The notes under the pieces were generated by a model. That model did not search any database, was not told the DNA's origin, and saw only the letters and a program-made list of their open reading frames with translations. This document shows, piece after piece, positions 45,380 to 56,360 of a DNA stretch of 64,000 nucleotides (position 1 is its first letter; every line of letters begins with the position of its first letter). Where the stretch lies: the NCBI RefSeq assembly GCF_028372415.1, contig NC_092879.1, positions 97,531,067 to 97,595,066 on the forward strand, in the 5' to 3' direction. This DNA comes from Notamacropus eugenii. Lineage: Eukaryota > Chordata > Mammalia > Diprotodontia > Macropodidae. The translations under genes and the position numbers were made by a program.

Positions 45380-46595
45380 TATCATTAAATCAGCTATGGG
45401 GGCTGCAGTTAAAACTGTTACTCTTGTACAAATTCTATTGATTCAACTAAAACCTCTTTCAGCAGCATCAGCACTACTGACAGCAATAATGCTGTCTTCT
45501 TAGCTTTTCAAACGGTTAGCCACAAAATCCTGAAAACAGTTCAAATCATTTTCACATTTTAAAATGTCACTTCAGTGATATATTTTTTTCACCAGCCTCT
45601 ATGGTGAAGTTAGTAAGGCCAAATAGAGGATTCTAATAAATCAAAATCGTTTAAAATGCATTCATTGTCATTTCTATCCAATAAAAGACAATTCCCTTGT
45701 TGAATTCTATTTTCTAGTAACCTGTTCCTAGAGCATTCAGTTTATTATTTTTATTCAGTGGAATGTCTTTATACTTACTGGACTTCATCCAATTTGCCCT
45801 CGGAGATTCTGGCTTTCTGGGACCACTCTTGCTGTTTTCCAAAGCTCATATGTTGCATTTAATTAATTTTCTGCACTTTCTTAATGTTAGTTGATCTTAC
45901 TTCAATGCAGCTGAAAGTCATGAAAATTCTTCAGGAATGTCAATCATGTCAGCAAAGTCTTACGAGAAATTAATGCTGGCTAATCTCTTTGCCAAACCAG
46001 AATAAGGAGAAATATGAGAAAAATACCTTTATGATGCCTGATGTTCACACTACACAGGAGGAGCAAGCACCTCATGTCTCACTCCCAGAACTCGGCTGCT
46101 TTTAATGGAATTTCAGGATCTCCAGTTGCAGTTTCTAGCTCAGACTTTAATTAAATTTGTGATAAATATAATACATTTTATCCAAAAATATTTAAAAATG
46201 ATTAACTTGTTTTACCCTAGATATTAATCATCAAGTGATAATTGCAATCAGTGATTCAAACAGTGCCAAAAGGATGATTTTTCAGACAATTTTCAGATAA
46301 CTTTGTAGCTACTCCAGACTTTCTTTTCTCATTGTATTAGCACCATCAGAACAAAATGCAATTAAGTTTGCTTTCCAATATTCATTATTAAAGTCACAAT
46401 CATTTCAAGTGAACTGAAAATACAGTCTGCTGTGGTTGGCACCAATGCTTTGAAAGCCACAAATAACAGTCCCGGTGTAGGCGTGGACTGAACTGTGTGC
46501 TGGCCATATTTAACAAATGGTTCACAAAATTCCTGAAAATTTCACTACAGGCTCTCAGCCAATATGAGCAAACCAACTCCAACACATCACGAGGT
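45380..46595 (-). pseudogene. hAT-superfamily transposase remnant
   Basis: AT-rich block unlike its neighbours. Read on the minus strand it gives, in broken frames, [22 protein letters not shown] and WHCLNH-like pieces, then KQVNHF..KIFLDKMYYIYH, in the order seen in KIAA1586/ZBED-like hAT proteins. Another piece, ACSEIFRNFVNHLLN, lies at 46400-46585. At least several stops and frame changes. It may be a DNA transposon remnant or a processed copy of a domesticated gene. Confidence 0.5.
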
Positions 46596-46599
46596 CAGT

Positions 46600-47445
46600 A
46601 AGTCAGTCAGTTACTAAGAATTTGTTAAGTGCCTTCTGTGTGCCAGACATTGTGCTAAGCACCAGGGATAGAGAGAAAGAAAAAATCCAGTCCCTTCTCT
46701 CACAGAACTCACAGCACACAAACTGCTATGTACAAATAAGCTGAGGATAATCCCTCCAGGGAAGGCACGAAGGTTATGGAGGACTGGGATAGGAAGGATT
46801 CTTGTAGGAGGCGGGACTTAACTGAGATTTGAAGGAACCCAGGAGGGAGAGTATTCCAGGCGTGGGGGCCACCCATTGAAGATACTTGTGGTCAAGAGAC
46901 AGAGCACAGAGCATCTCCTGCCAGGAACAGTCACTGGATTGTAGAGCCCATGGAGGGGAGTAAAGTGTAAGGAGACTGTCAGGTTATGAAGGTCTTTGAA
47001 TGCAAACAGAGTATGTTATGTTTGATCCTGGAGATCATAGGGAGTCGCTGAAATTTATCAATTACATAGATGATACTTTTAGTGGCCAAATGGAGGATGA
47101 ACTGGAATAGGGAGAGACTAGAGGCAGGCAGACCCCCCCAGAGGCGATTGCAATAGTCCAGGCAGGAGGGGATGAGGGCCTACAGCCCAACAGTGTCAGA
47201 AGAGAGATGCTGCAGAGGTGCAATGGAGAGGCCTTGGCACCACATTGGATAGGGGGGGAGAGAAAGTGAGGAGCTCAAGATGACTCCTGGGCTGGGAGAC
47301 TGAGCATGGGGAAGATGAAGGTGCCCTGAAAGTAATAGGGGAAGTAGGAGTGGAGGAAGACAATGAGTTCTGTTTTGGACAGGTTGAGTTTCAAATTCTA
47401 CTAGACATCCAGTTTGAGATACCTGAGAGGCAGTTGGAGATGTGA
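46600..47445 (-). mobile_element. L2 LINE, 3' half
   Basis: Reverse L2: TTAAGTGCCTTCTGTGTGCC, GTGCTAAGCACCAGGGAT, GCATTCCAGG-like segments, GCGATTGCAATAGTCCAGGC and GAGTTCTGTTTTGGACAGG, in the order of an L2 read backwards. Confidence 0.85.
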
Positions 47446-47511
47446 GGGGCAACAAAGTGCAGCAGCATAAGCACTAGATTTTGAATCCAGAGATCTGGGG
47501 TGGGGGGGGGA

Positions 47512-47765
47512 GTCAAGTCAACAAGCACCTATTAAGTGCCTACTCTGTGCCAATCAATAAACATTTAAGTGCCTATTATATGCCAGTCAATCATGAACAT
47601 TCAGTGCCTACTAGGTGCAAATCAATGTTTTTTAAGTACCTACTGTGTGCCAATGAGCAAGTATTTCTTAAGTGCCAAGTATGGCAGGTCAATCAATAAA
47701 CATTTAGTGCCTACTGTGTGCCAGTCAATAAATAAATATTTACTAAGTGCCTACTATGTGCCAGG
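47512..47765. repeat. Degenerate tandem array of L2 3' ends, ~35-45-bp unit
   Basis: About seven units built on AATAAACATTT..AAGTGCCTACTGTGTGCCA at about 47517, 47555, 47590, 47622, 47655, 47690 and 47728. The last unit continues into an ordinary reverse L2 end. Confidence 0.8.
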
Positions 47766-47835
47766 TACCATGCTAAGAGCTAGGGACAGAAAGAAAAGCA
47801 GATGAGAATCCCTTCTCTCAAGCAGCTCAAACCAT
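47728..47835 (-). mobile_element. L2 3' end fragment
   Basis: ACTAAGTGCCTACTATGTGCC, CATGCTAAGAGCTAGGGACA and a following CTTCTCTCAAGCAGCTCA. Confidence 0.8.
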
Positions 47836-47839
47836 ACCA

Positions 47840-48155
47840 CTTCTGAGCTAAGTTACCTCGACTAAGTCACTTCCCCTCTATAGGTCTCAGTTTTCCCATC
47901 GTCCCATATTTAGAGAAGATGATCTCTAAGGTCCCTTCTAGTTCTAGGACCCCATGATTCCAATGAAAAATAATAGGGTTTGTGAAGTACTTTACAAATA
48001 TTATCTCATTTAAATCCTCACAACAACCCTATAAGGCAAGTATTATTATTTCCCCATTTTTAGGTGAGGAAACTGAGGGTGAGAGGTGAAATTACTTGTT
48101 CAAGGTCACACCACTAGTAAGTAAGTATCTGATGCAGGATTTGAATTCAGGTCTC
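47840..48155. repeat. Two MIR-family SINEs in opposite orientation
   Basis: Plus-strand fragment at 47850-47960 (AGTCACTTCCCCTC, TCTCAGTTTTCCC) followed by a minus-strand copy at 47970-48150 (GGTGAGGAAACTGAGGG, CAAGGTCACACC). Confidence 0.7.
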
Positions 48156-48167
48156 TCTTGATACCAA

Positions 48168-48560
<393 letters not shown>

Positions 48561-48589
48561 CTACCACATGCAGTTTATTAATTTCATAG

Positions 48590-49430
48590 GCTTAATCAGC
48601 ATCTCTGTGCAGATGACTCAATATGTCCAAAATGGAACTTACTCTTTTTCCCCTTAACTCCTCCCCTCCTCCTACCTTCTCTACTACTTCTGAGAGTACC
48701 CCCATCCTCCCAGTTCATCAGGTTTCCAAACTAGGAGGTACCCTGGACTCCTCCCTTCCTTCCCCCCTCCCCGTCTCTCTCTTTCCCCCCATATGCAACC
48801 TACCAGCCAGGGCCTACTGATTTCACCTTTGCAACATCTCTCAAATATGCTCCCTTCTCTACTGTGATGCTGCCACCACCCAGGCACTTAGACTATGACA
48901 ATCACCTTCTAGTGGGTCTCCCTGACTCCTTCCATTCTCCATTCAACCACTAAATAGCAATGTCATGTTGGTCCTTTCCAAGAACAAAGGACAACAATCA
49001 ACCAGCCACTAAAGTTATTTTCCCAAAATGCACGTCCACTCACATCAACTCCACAGTCACTTCCAGGAACAAATATAAAATGCTCTGTTCAGCACTGAGG
49101 GTCCTTCATTACCAGCTCCCTGCCTTTCCAGTCTTCTCAGGCCTCACACCCTGCATGTGCCATGGATCCAGAGACTCTGGTCTCCTCCAACTCTCAGCTT
49201 CTGGCATTCTCTCTCTGGCTGCTCTACCACCTCTACATTAGTGGCTGATCTCCCTGGCTTCCTGTGATCCCAATTCAATCCCTCTTCATTATTTCCCATT
49301 TATCCCATATACACCTTGCATGTCACCTCTGCCATTAGACTGTGAGCTCCTTGTATTTCCAGGGCTTAGCCCAGTGCCTTATACATAGTAGGCACTTAAT
49401 TGATGTTGACAGATTGGTAGACTGATTCCC
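48590..49430 (+). mobile_element. L2 LINE, RT to 3' end
   Basis: TCTCTGTGCAGATGACTC, AGGTACCCTGGACTCCTC, TTTCACCTTTGCAACATCTC and the 3' end ATACATAGTAGGCACTTAAT. A 45-base SINE tail fragment lies at 48958-49002. Confidence 0.85.
48958..49002 (+). repeat. SINE tail fragment inside L2
   Basis: ATGTTGGTCCTTTCCAAGAA then CAAAGGACAACAATCAACC, the end of an RTE-type marsupial SINE. Confidence 0.6.
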
Positions 49431-49431
49431 A

Positions 49432-50610
49432 GATCAATACAGCCAGATCACTTTTTTTCCTGAGCTCTACTCCAACATGACTAACTGCTTCTTGGACATT
49501 CTAAAAGTGATGTCCCAGAGAAATCTCAAACTCAACATATCCAAAACTCAATTCATAATAATAGCTAGCATTTATATTGCAATTCACAGTTTGTGGAGTG
49601 CTTTCACAAACATTATCTCATTTGATCTTCATGACAACCCTGTGAGGTAGGTGCTATTACGGTCCTCATTTTACAGATGAAGAAACTGAGCAAAGCGTTA
49701 AATGACTTGCCCAGGGTCACACAGCTACTAACTGTTCAAGGCTGGATTTGAACTCAGATATTTCTGACTCCAGGTCTAGAATACTAGTCATCTGGCTTCC
49801 AAAACTCACCTTTCCCCTCTTCCAAACCTCTCTATTATTGCCAAGAGCATCAACAGTCTTTTGGCTGCCCAAGTTTATAGTCTGACTGTAATGGCTCTCA
49901 CCCCACTGAATCCCACATATCCTGTTGGTCACCAAATACTGTCACCCAAATCTCTCCACCATCTCTCAATGGCTGACTCACACAGCCACCACAGGAGTTT
50001 AGGCTCCCTCACCTCTTACCTGGACTATTACAATGGCCCCCTTTTGGCTCCCTCAGCCTCACATGTCTTTTCACTTTAATCCAGCCTCCGAGCAGGTACT
50101 AAAGTAATCTCCCTATAGCACATCTTGCCATGTTAAACCCCATTGAACAAACTACAGATTCGCTACCACCTTGAGGATCAAATTTGGCCTTCAGAGGCTG
50201 CCTTCCCTCTGCTTCCCAGGTTTTTACACCTTTACAGATCATATTCTTTGATCCAGTAACAATGAGCTTGCCAACTCGACATTTTTCCTGGCTGTGCCCA
50301 GGGCCTGGAATGCCCTCCCTCCTCAGCAAGGCCTCCTAGCTTCCCTGGCTGCCTTCCAGTCTCAGTTAAAATCCCTCCTTCTACAAGAAGCCTTTCCTGA
50401 TCACCCTCAATGCACATGCCTGCCCTCTGGTGGTCACTTCCTACTTCTCTCATCTAAACCTTGCTTAGACACGGTCGTTTGCCATTAAATCAGGAGCTCC
50501 TGGAGAACTGAGACTGTGTGCAGCTTTTAGAAGTACTTCATATAGGGCTGCGCCCAGTGGCTAGCATATAGTTGGCACTGAAGAACTGTTTATTAACTGA
50601 CTGACAAAAA
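49432..50610 (+). mobile_element. L2 LINE, split by a MIR
   Basis: AACTCAACATATCCAAAACTC before and TACCTGGACTATTACAATGG, CTGGAATGCCCTCCCTCC and the 3' end after the MIR. The tail is GCTAGCATATAGTTGGCACT. Confidence 0.85.
49555..49800 (-). repeat. MIR-family SINE inserted in L2
   Basis: Complete reverse MIR: ATAATAGCTAGCATTTATAT, TTTTACAGATGAAGAAACTG, CTTGCCCAGGGTCACACAGC, GGATTTGAACTCAGATATTT. Confidence 0.92.
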
Positions 50611-50744
50611 GTATTAAGGAGCATAGAACCAAGCACACACTCATCCCTGGGCTCATCCACTGAGGCCTGCCTTCTATGGCAATATGGAAGCTTTCCAAAT
50701 CCCTTCTCAAGTCTGGCCATCCAAGCAATGCCAAGTCCATCTGA

Positions 50745-50936
50745 CTTCATCCTTATCTAATTCATATCAATTCATCTTATCCACAAGATTAGCATGAGGT
50801 GCTTTAGCAAAATTTCAGCTAAAATTTAGATAAATTTGATGCACAGCATTCCTTTCTTCTACTAGTTTGTGAATTCTGTCAATGAAGGAGATGAGTTTAG
50901 GATAGCATGACTTACCATGAAGAAACCAGCATGGTC
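50745..50936 (-). mobile_element. CR1/L3 reverse transcriptase, part 1
   Basis: In reverse this is the CR1/L3 RT stretch for HGF(I/M)..KSC..NLIS F.D..LVD.GNA, seen as TTCTGTCAATGAAGGAGATG and CATGACTTACCATGAAGAAACC. The same domain continues at 51792. Confidence 0.6.
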
Positions 50937-51060
50937 AATCAAGCAATAAGCATTTTTTAATCACCTACTACGTGCCACGCACTGTGCTAAATGCTGGGGA
51001 TACAAAAAGGGGCAAAAGATAATGCTTGCCCTCAAGAAACTCATAATCTAATGGAGGATG
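50937..51060 (-). mobile_element. L2 3' end inserted in CR1/L3
   Basis: AATCACCTACTACGTGCCAC, GTGCTAAATGCTGGGGATAC and GAAACTCATAATCTAATGGA. Confidence 0.85.
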
Positions 51061-51790
51061 TCAAAGTCTAATGAAGTAGCTCACAATATAAAGGAGATGC
51101 TCATCATATATTCGAGGGACTCACCATATAGCAGAGGGACTCATCATATAATGGAGGCATAGAAAAATGGAGGGGCTTACTGTATAATGGAGGGGTTCAC
51201 CATATAATGGAGCGGCTCACCATATAACAGAGGGACTCATCGCATAACAGAGGGACTCACCATATAATGGAGGGGCTCACAGTAAAATGGAGGGGCCTAC
51301 TGTATAATGGAGGGGCTCACAGTAAAATGGAGGGGCTTACTGTATACTGGAGGGGCTCACCATGTAACAGACTCACCGTACAATGGAGAGGCTCACAGGA
51401 AAATGGAGGGGCTTGCTATATAATGAAGGGACTCACCATATCACAGAGGGACTCATCATATAACAGAGGGACTCACTGTATAATGGAGGGGCTCACAGTA
51501 AAATGGAGGGGCCTACTGTATAATGGAGGGGCTCACAGTAAAATGGAGGAGCTTACTGTATAATGGAGGGGCCCACCATGTAACAGACTCACCGTACAAT
51601 GGAGGGGCTCACAGGAAAATGGAGGGGCTTGCTATAGAATGAAGGGACTCACCATATCACAGAGGGACTCATCATATAACAGAGGTGCTCACTGTATAAT
51701 GGAGGCACTTGTTGTATAATGAAGGGACTTGCTACATAACAGAGGGACTCACTGCAAACTTGAGGGCCTCACCGTACAACAGACAGGTTC
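51045..51790. repeat. 20-bp minisatellite, about 37 units
   Basis: Units such as CTCACCATATAATGGAGGGG and CTCACAGTAAAATGGAGGGG repeat with few length changes. The first unit merges into the L2 end (AACTCATAATCTAATGGAGG). A higher-order 40-60-bp pattern is visible (two nearly identical blocks around 51270-51420 and 51480-51650). Confidence 0.93.
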
Positions 51791-51791
51791 A

Positions 51792-52080
51792 CAATCTCAT
51801 GGGTTATAATCACTACTTTGCTATTTAGATGTTCATCAAGCACCACTTTAATAATCTGTGCTTGAATCTTGTCAGGGATTCAAGTCAAGTTCATTGGCCT
51901 CTGGTAAACAGACTCTGTTCTCTTCCCTTTTGAAGAAATTAGGAAAGTATTTACCATCTTACAATCTTGTAAAACAACATCAAAGATCTGTGACAATTGG
52001 AACAACCCACCTGAGTTCCATGTATCTTTCTGCAATGGAAAATGCCTGGATCCACAGAGGGCCCAGAAACACGGATTCTT
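51792..52080 (-). mobile_element. CR1/L3 reverse transcriptase, part 2
   Basis: Reverse reading gives SGGLFQLSQIFDVVLQDCKM and then a GKRTE..YQRPMNLT segment, matching the CR1/L3 motif FKKGK..YRPVSLTS. It joins part 1 across the inserted L2 end and minisatellite. Confidence 0.65.
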
Positions 52081-52669
52081 TCCATTTTCAGGACAGCACT
52101 TTTCCTGAAAGGGGGGTATAAAGCACATGCAGAATTGCAGTGCCATTGGCTCTTCCTTAGGATAAATGGATCTCATGGCACATCTTCTGAAGCCTACAAG
52201 TTTTCTGAGCCACCAAATTCTACCAGCAGTGTGGAACTCCCTAAGGCCAATGTGTTCACCATGGACCCCTGACAGGGAAAGTTAATCAGCTATGGAATAC
52301 TAGGTAAGAGGCTGCCAGGAAAATATTTTGAAATGTAGATGATCTGATCTACTAGTGCTCACCATAAGTACATGGAATGGAGACTTGACTGAGTTCCAGG
52401 CCTCCCTAAGCCCCCCATGCTTGAAGGGATTAGGCAGGCATGTTTCCCCATCTCTATATATAAATCTATCTGGAGGAAAGGGCTGTAAGGTCAGTTTCCA
52501 CTTTCTCTAGGAGAGTTGGGGACACAGTTGATTTCAGTGAAGACGTTGCTGGGAATGGCTTCCCCAACATCAGAATTTGTGTGGGGAGCTCAAGTCCATC
52601 AGCCTGATTTTCCTTGTTTTCTCTCTGCTACAGCCAAGGTTTACAGTACTAAATGGAGGGAGCTCCTCC

Positions 52670-53112
52670 CTGAAACCCTTCTAGGGCTCACAGTGCATCC
52701 AGGCAATTTGATCTGCTTCTGCTACATTTGCTCCTCAGCATGCCCTGGGCCATGCCTGGAATGCACTCCCTCTATCGTCCTGCCTGTCAGATTCCTCCTC
52801 TCTCTTCAAGGCTTGGCTCAGCTCAGGTTTCACATGTCCTGGTGCCATGCCTCATTCACCCCAGCTGAAAGTGTGACCTCGCTCCTCAGATGTTCCTAGG
52901 GCCCTCTGGTCTCTCCAGGGGCCCCATGATTCTCTGCCTCACATGATACTCCTCCATGTGGATGCTCTACCCCTTCCCAACTCTACATACCCAGCAGAAG
53001 GTAAACCCTTTGTGGCCAGGGCTTAGGTCACCTTTTGTCTTTGGATTCCCACTGTGAAGAATGGTGCCTGGCACATGGCTGGCACTTAATAAAGGCTTGT
53101 AGGATTGGCAAA
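52670..53112 (+). mobile_element. L2 LINE 3' end
   Basis: CATGCCTGGAATGCACTCCC, CTTCAAGGCTTGGCTCAGC and the tail TGCCTGGCACATGGCTGGC. Confidence 0.8.
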
Positions 53113-54352
53113 CCGGGATGAGTTGTCTATCAGAGGTTAGCATGACAGGCAGAAGCTCACTCAGTGGGGAGACAGTGAATCAAACTAGGTGAATTAACAG
53201 CCATTTTCATTCACTGTTTCTAGTGGAGTACCTTGTGATTTTTGGGGGGATTTTCCTTCATTGGACATCTCTGGGGGCACCAACTGGCAAGCTCTGCAGA
53301 TTGTTGCTCAAAAGCCAAAAGGCTTTAAAAATCTCCATATGGGAAGCCAGGATACAATCCACGTCTGTCTGGCCACCACAAGTGTTCAGATGAGGTGCAT
53401 GTACCAAAACACTGACACTAGCCAGAGCAATCCGAGTGAACGTTTACAAATGTTCACACAAGAAACTTGGGATCCATACTTAGATGTGAAAAATTTATTG
53501 AGGACAGGTCATACTACACAAACACACTAAAGAGAAGATTGGATTTCACTGCATTGTCTAGGAAGGCTTGTCTGTGTGTGTATCTCTGTGTTTTCAAATG
53601 AGTGAAGCAAAAAGGGACACTAGAATTCATTTTTTAAATCTCACAACTTTATCCAAAAAGTCAGAGAATATCTCTGGCTGGCCAGGAGGAAAAGGTTTCA
53701 ATGAGGAGAAGTCCACTGATTGTAAGAGCTCGAGAAGGGTGCTGGAACAAAGAGAAAGAAGAAGCCCTTAGGTTACAGGAGCCACACTACAGTCTAGTGC
53801 TGCCCATTCCGGGGCAACGTCAAACTCTCACTAATAGTCCTGGGGGTTTTCAAACTGTTGTAGAGATTTCACCAGGGCTTTCTGCTTCCATATACTGGGA
53901 GCTCCCTCTAGGGAAGGTCTCTTTTTATATCAGAAACAAAACCATCATTTCTCTACACCCTCAATGTCAATGCAAGACATCCTTTCTCATTTCCCTCCCT
54001 GAGTGACTGGTTAAAGGTGAGGCTTGGTCAATGCCACCTCAGGACAGTGCACTCAGAAGGCTTTGTAATTACCCTCAGGAAACAGCTGGTAAAAACCAAG
54101 ATGGTCCAAAGTTAAATTCATGGAAAGGCAGTGAATAAAACCAAAGGACACAGCTAGACAACATGATGAGAATTGGATTTGGGGAGATGAGGGCACACGG
54201 GACCAGACTGCTGAACAATTATGCCTTGCTACTATTTTCTTCTGCTTGTTTTATCCCTTTTCTGAGACTTGAGCATCGTTTTAGGTTCTGATCCCACTTT
54301 CTTCCCACCCTGAGAAATTCTATTCTCTATCTTAACATCAAATTCTTAACTC
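53113..54352. other. Intergenic stretch without recognised features
   Basis: Unique-looking sequence; open frames here show no family signature. Confidence 0.5.
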
Positions 54353-55069
54353 AAAACAACTGAGGGATGTCACTTCTAGGGCTGTATCCCAAAGAGATCA
54401 TCAAAATGGGAAAGGGTCCCACATGTACAAAAATATTTATAACAGCTCTTTGTGGCGGCCAAAGACTGGAAATCAAGGGGATGCCCCTCCACTGGGGAAT
54501 GCTGAACAAGTGGTGGTATATGAATGTAATGGAATACTATTGTGCTATAAGAAATGATGAACACGAAGACTTCAGAGAGTCCTGGAAGGACTTATGTGAA
54601 CTGATGCTGAGCGAAAGGAGCAGAACCAGGAGAACTTTGTACACAGCAACAACCAGAGTGTGCGAGGAATTTTTCTGGTAGACTTAGCCCTTCACAGAAA
54701 TGCAAGGATCTAAAAAATTCCCAATGGATTTTTGAGGCAAAACACCTTCCACATCCAGAGAAAGAACTATGGAATTGGATCACAGAATGAAGCAGGCCAT
54801 TTTCTCTTGTGTTATGCTTTGTTTTGTTTTATGGTTTCTCCCATTCATTTTAATTCTTCTATTCAACATGACTAAGGTGAAATTCTATTTAGTAGGAATT
54901 TACGTGTAGAGCCTATATAAGATTACACACCGTCTTGGGGAGGGAGGATACGGGGGGGGGGGGAAATGGGGGAAGGAGGGGAAAAAATCTAAGATATATG
55001 GAAGTGATTGTAGAACACTGAAAACAAATAAAATAATTATTTAAAAAATATGAAAAAAACAACTGAGGG
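54353..55069 (+). mobile_element. L1, 5'-truncated, with 14-bp target-site duplication
   Basis: The insert (54367-55055) covers the very end of ORF2 and the 3' UTR. AAAACAACTGAGGG is repeated exactly at 54353-54366 and 55056-55069. The 3' UTR holds a G-run at about 54952. Among the least diverged L1 copies here, with an open frame of 104 codons. Confidence 0.95.
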
Positions 55070-56360
55070 TACTGTCAATGGCCAACAGTCAGGAAAGGGT
55101 AAGGATGGCAACAAACATCATGAAGCATAAAGAGAAGGAAACCCAGAAAGACTTTTCTGAAAAAATGGAAAGTGAAAAAAGTCAGACTAAAACCATTTTT
55201 TAAAAATGGTCACATGGCAACTCAGGGAAAAAAATAAAATACTATTTAAAATAAATAAATAACCTAAATAAAAATAAATAGAAATGTGTGCCTGTCTGGA
55301 TTCCAGTTGCTACAAGTGGGATATTCCAGGATCGTCCTAAGCAACACCACCAAGCAAACACTTGGAGGAATGTAGACGAGGCACATACATTAGGGGAGAC
55401 AGATGCCCGCCATCCATGCCTAAAATACATCAGCCTCTGGGCAAGAAACAACACTGGACTGCTGGCTTTCATTTCAGTCAGATGACACTGGAGGAGCTGG
55501 AAAGGATTAGGGAAACTTGGTGCAGGCTGATGGTCGACATGGACTCAATCCTGTCCATACACTGCTTCTGGAAATCAGAAGTCAGTTCACTTTCTCCAAA
55601 CCCTGAGCTCACTGGCATGATTTTTAGCCTCTGAGGCACAATCCTCAGGTTAGCATTTGGATGACAGAATCGAGGCCTGAAGCAGCTGAACTTCCCATAA
55701 GCCAAAGTGGACTTGCATAAATCAGTTAGCAAGGTGACAGTTAATTTCCTCTCATAGAACCATGTCAACCTGGGTTTGCCCTTAATCTATAAAGCACACT
55801 CCATTCCTGGGCCAGGACTAACCGACCAAGTGATCTGCCAGGCCCTCTCCTGCCTCCTCCTCTGTTTCATGGCACCTCCAAGCCTGGCTTCTCTCAGCCT
55901 GGCAAAGTCACCCTTTCTCCTGGCCCACTCCATCAACGAGGACTAACTAACGGTCCCTGCAAGAGACTTGATCCTCAATCTGTCAACAACTACACACTGA
56001 GGGTCCTGCCTCCTGCCAACTGGAGCACTGAGCTCTGCCTCTAGCTCTCTGTACCTCCACCCTTCTCCTCTTCCCTGCCCCCCCCCCCCATTCCTCAAGG
56101 TTAACTTATTTGGAAGTCCAAAAAAAAGGAAGAGAGAAGTCTAAATAGCTGCCAACCCAGTGACTCCCCATCTAGCTTTGGTCACACCTTGGGCTGTTTT
56201 GTTTTCTTAGGATATTTCTCTTAAGGGTTTCATGAAATCTCCTAAAATTAGGTGATTTGAATGTACTATTTGAATGTACTAAACTACCAAGGAAGAAGGG
56301 CTTTAAGCATAGGTCTGCCAATGGCATGTACTTCTGTTGTACAAGAAAATGTTCAGAGGA
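55070..56360. other. Intergenic stretch with A-rich patches, no gene seen
   Basis: An AAATAAATAA-rich patch lies at 55230-55280 and a C-run at 56080-56092. Confidence 0.5.

Noticed and set aside
47481-47805. Regular spaced repeats resembling a CRISPR array
   Set aside because: Units are degenerate L2 3' ends in a mammalian genome; no spacers of constant length.
51267-51563. 98-codon open frame with repeated MEGLTVKWRG-like units
   Set aside because: It is a translation of the 20-bp minisatellite.
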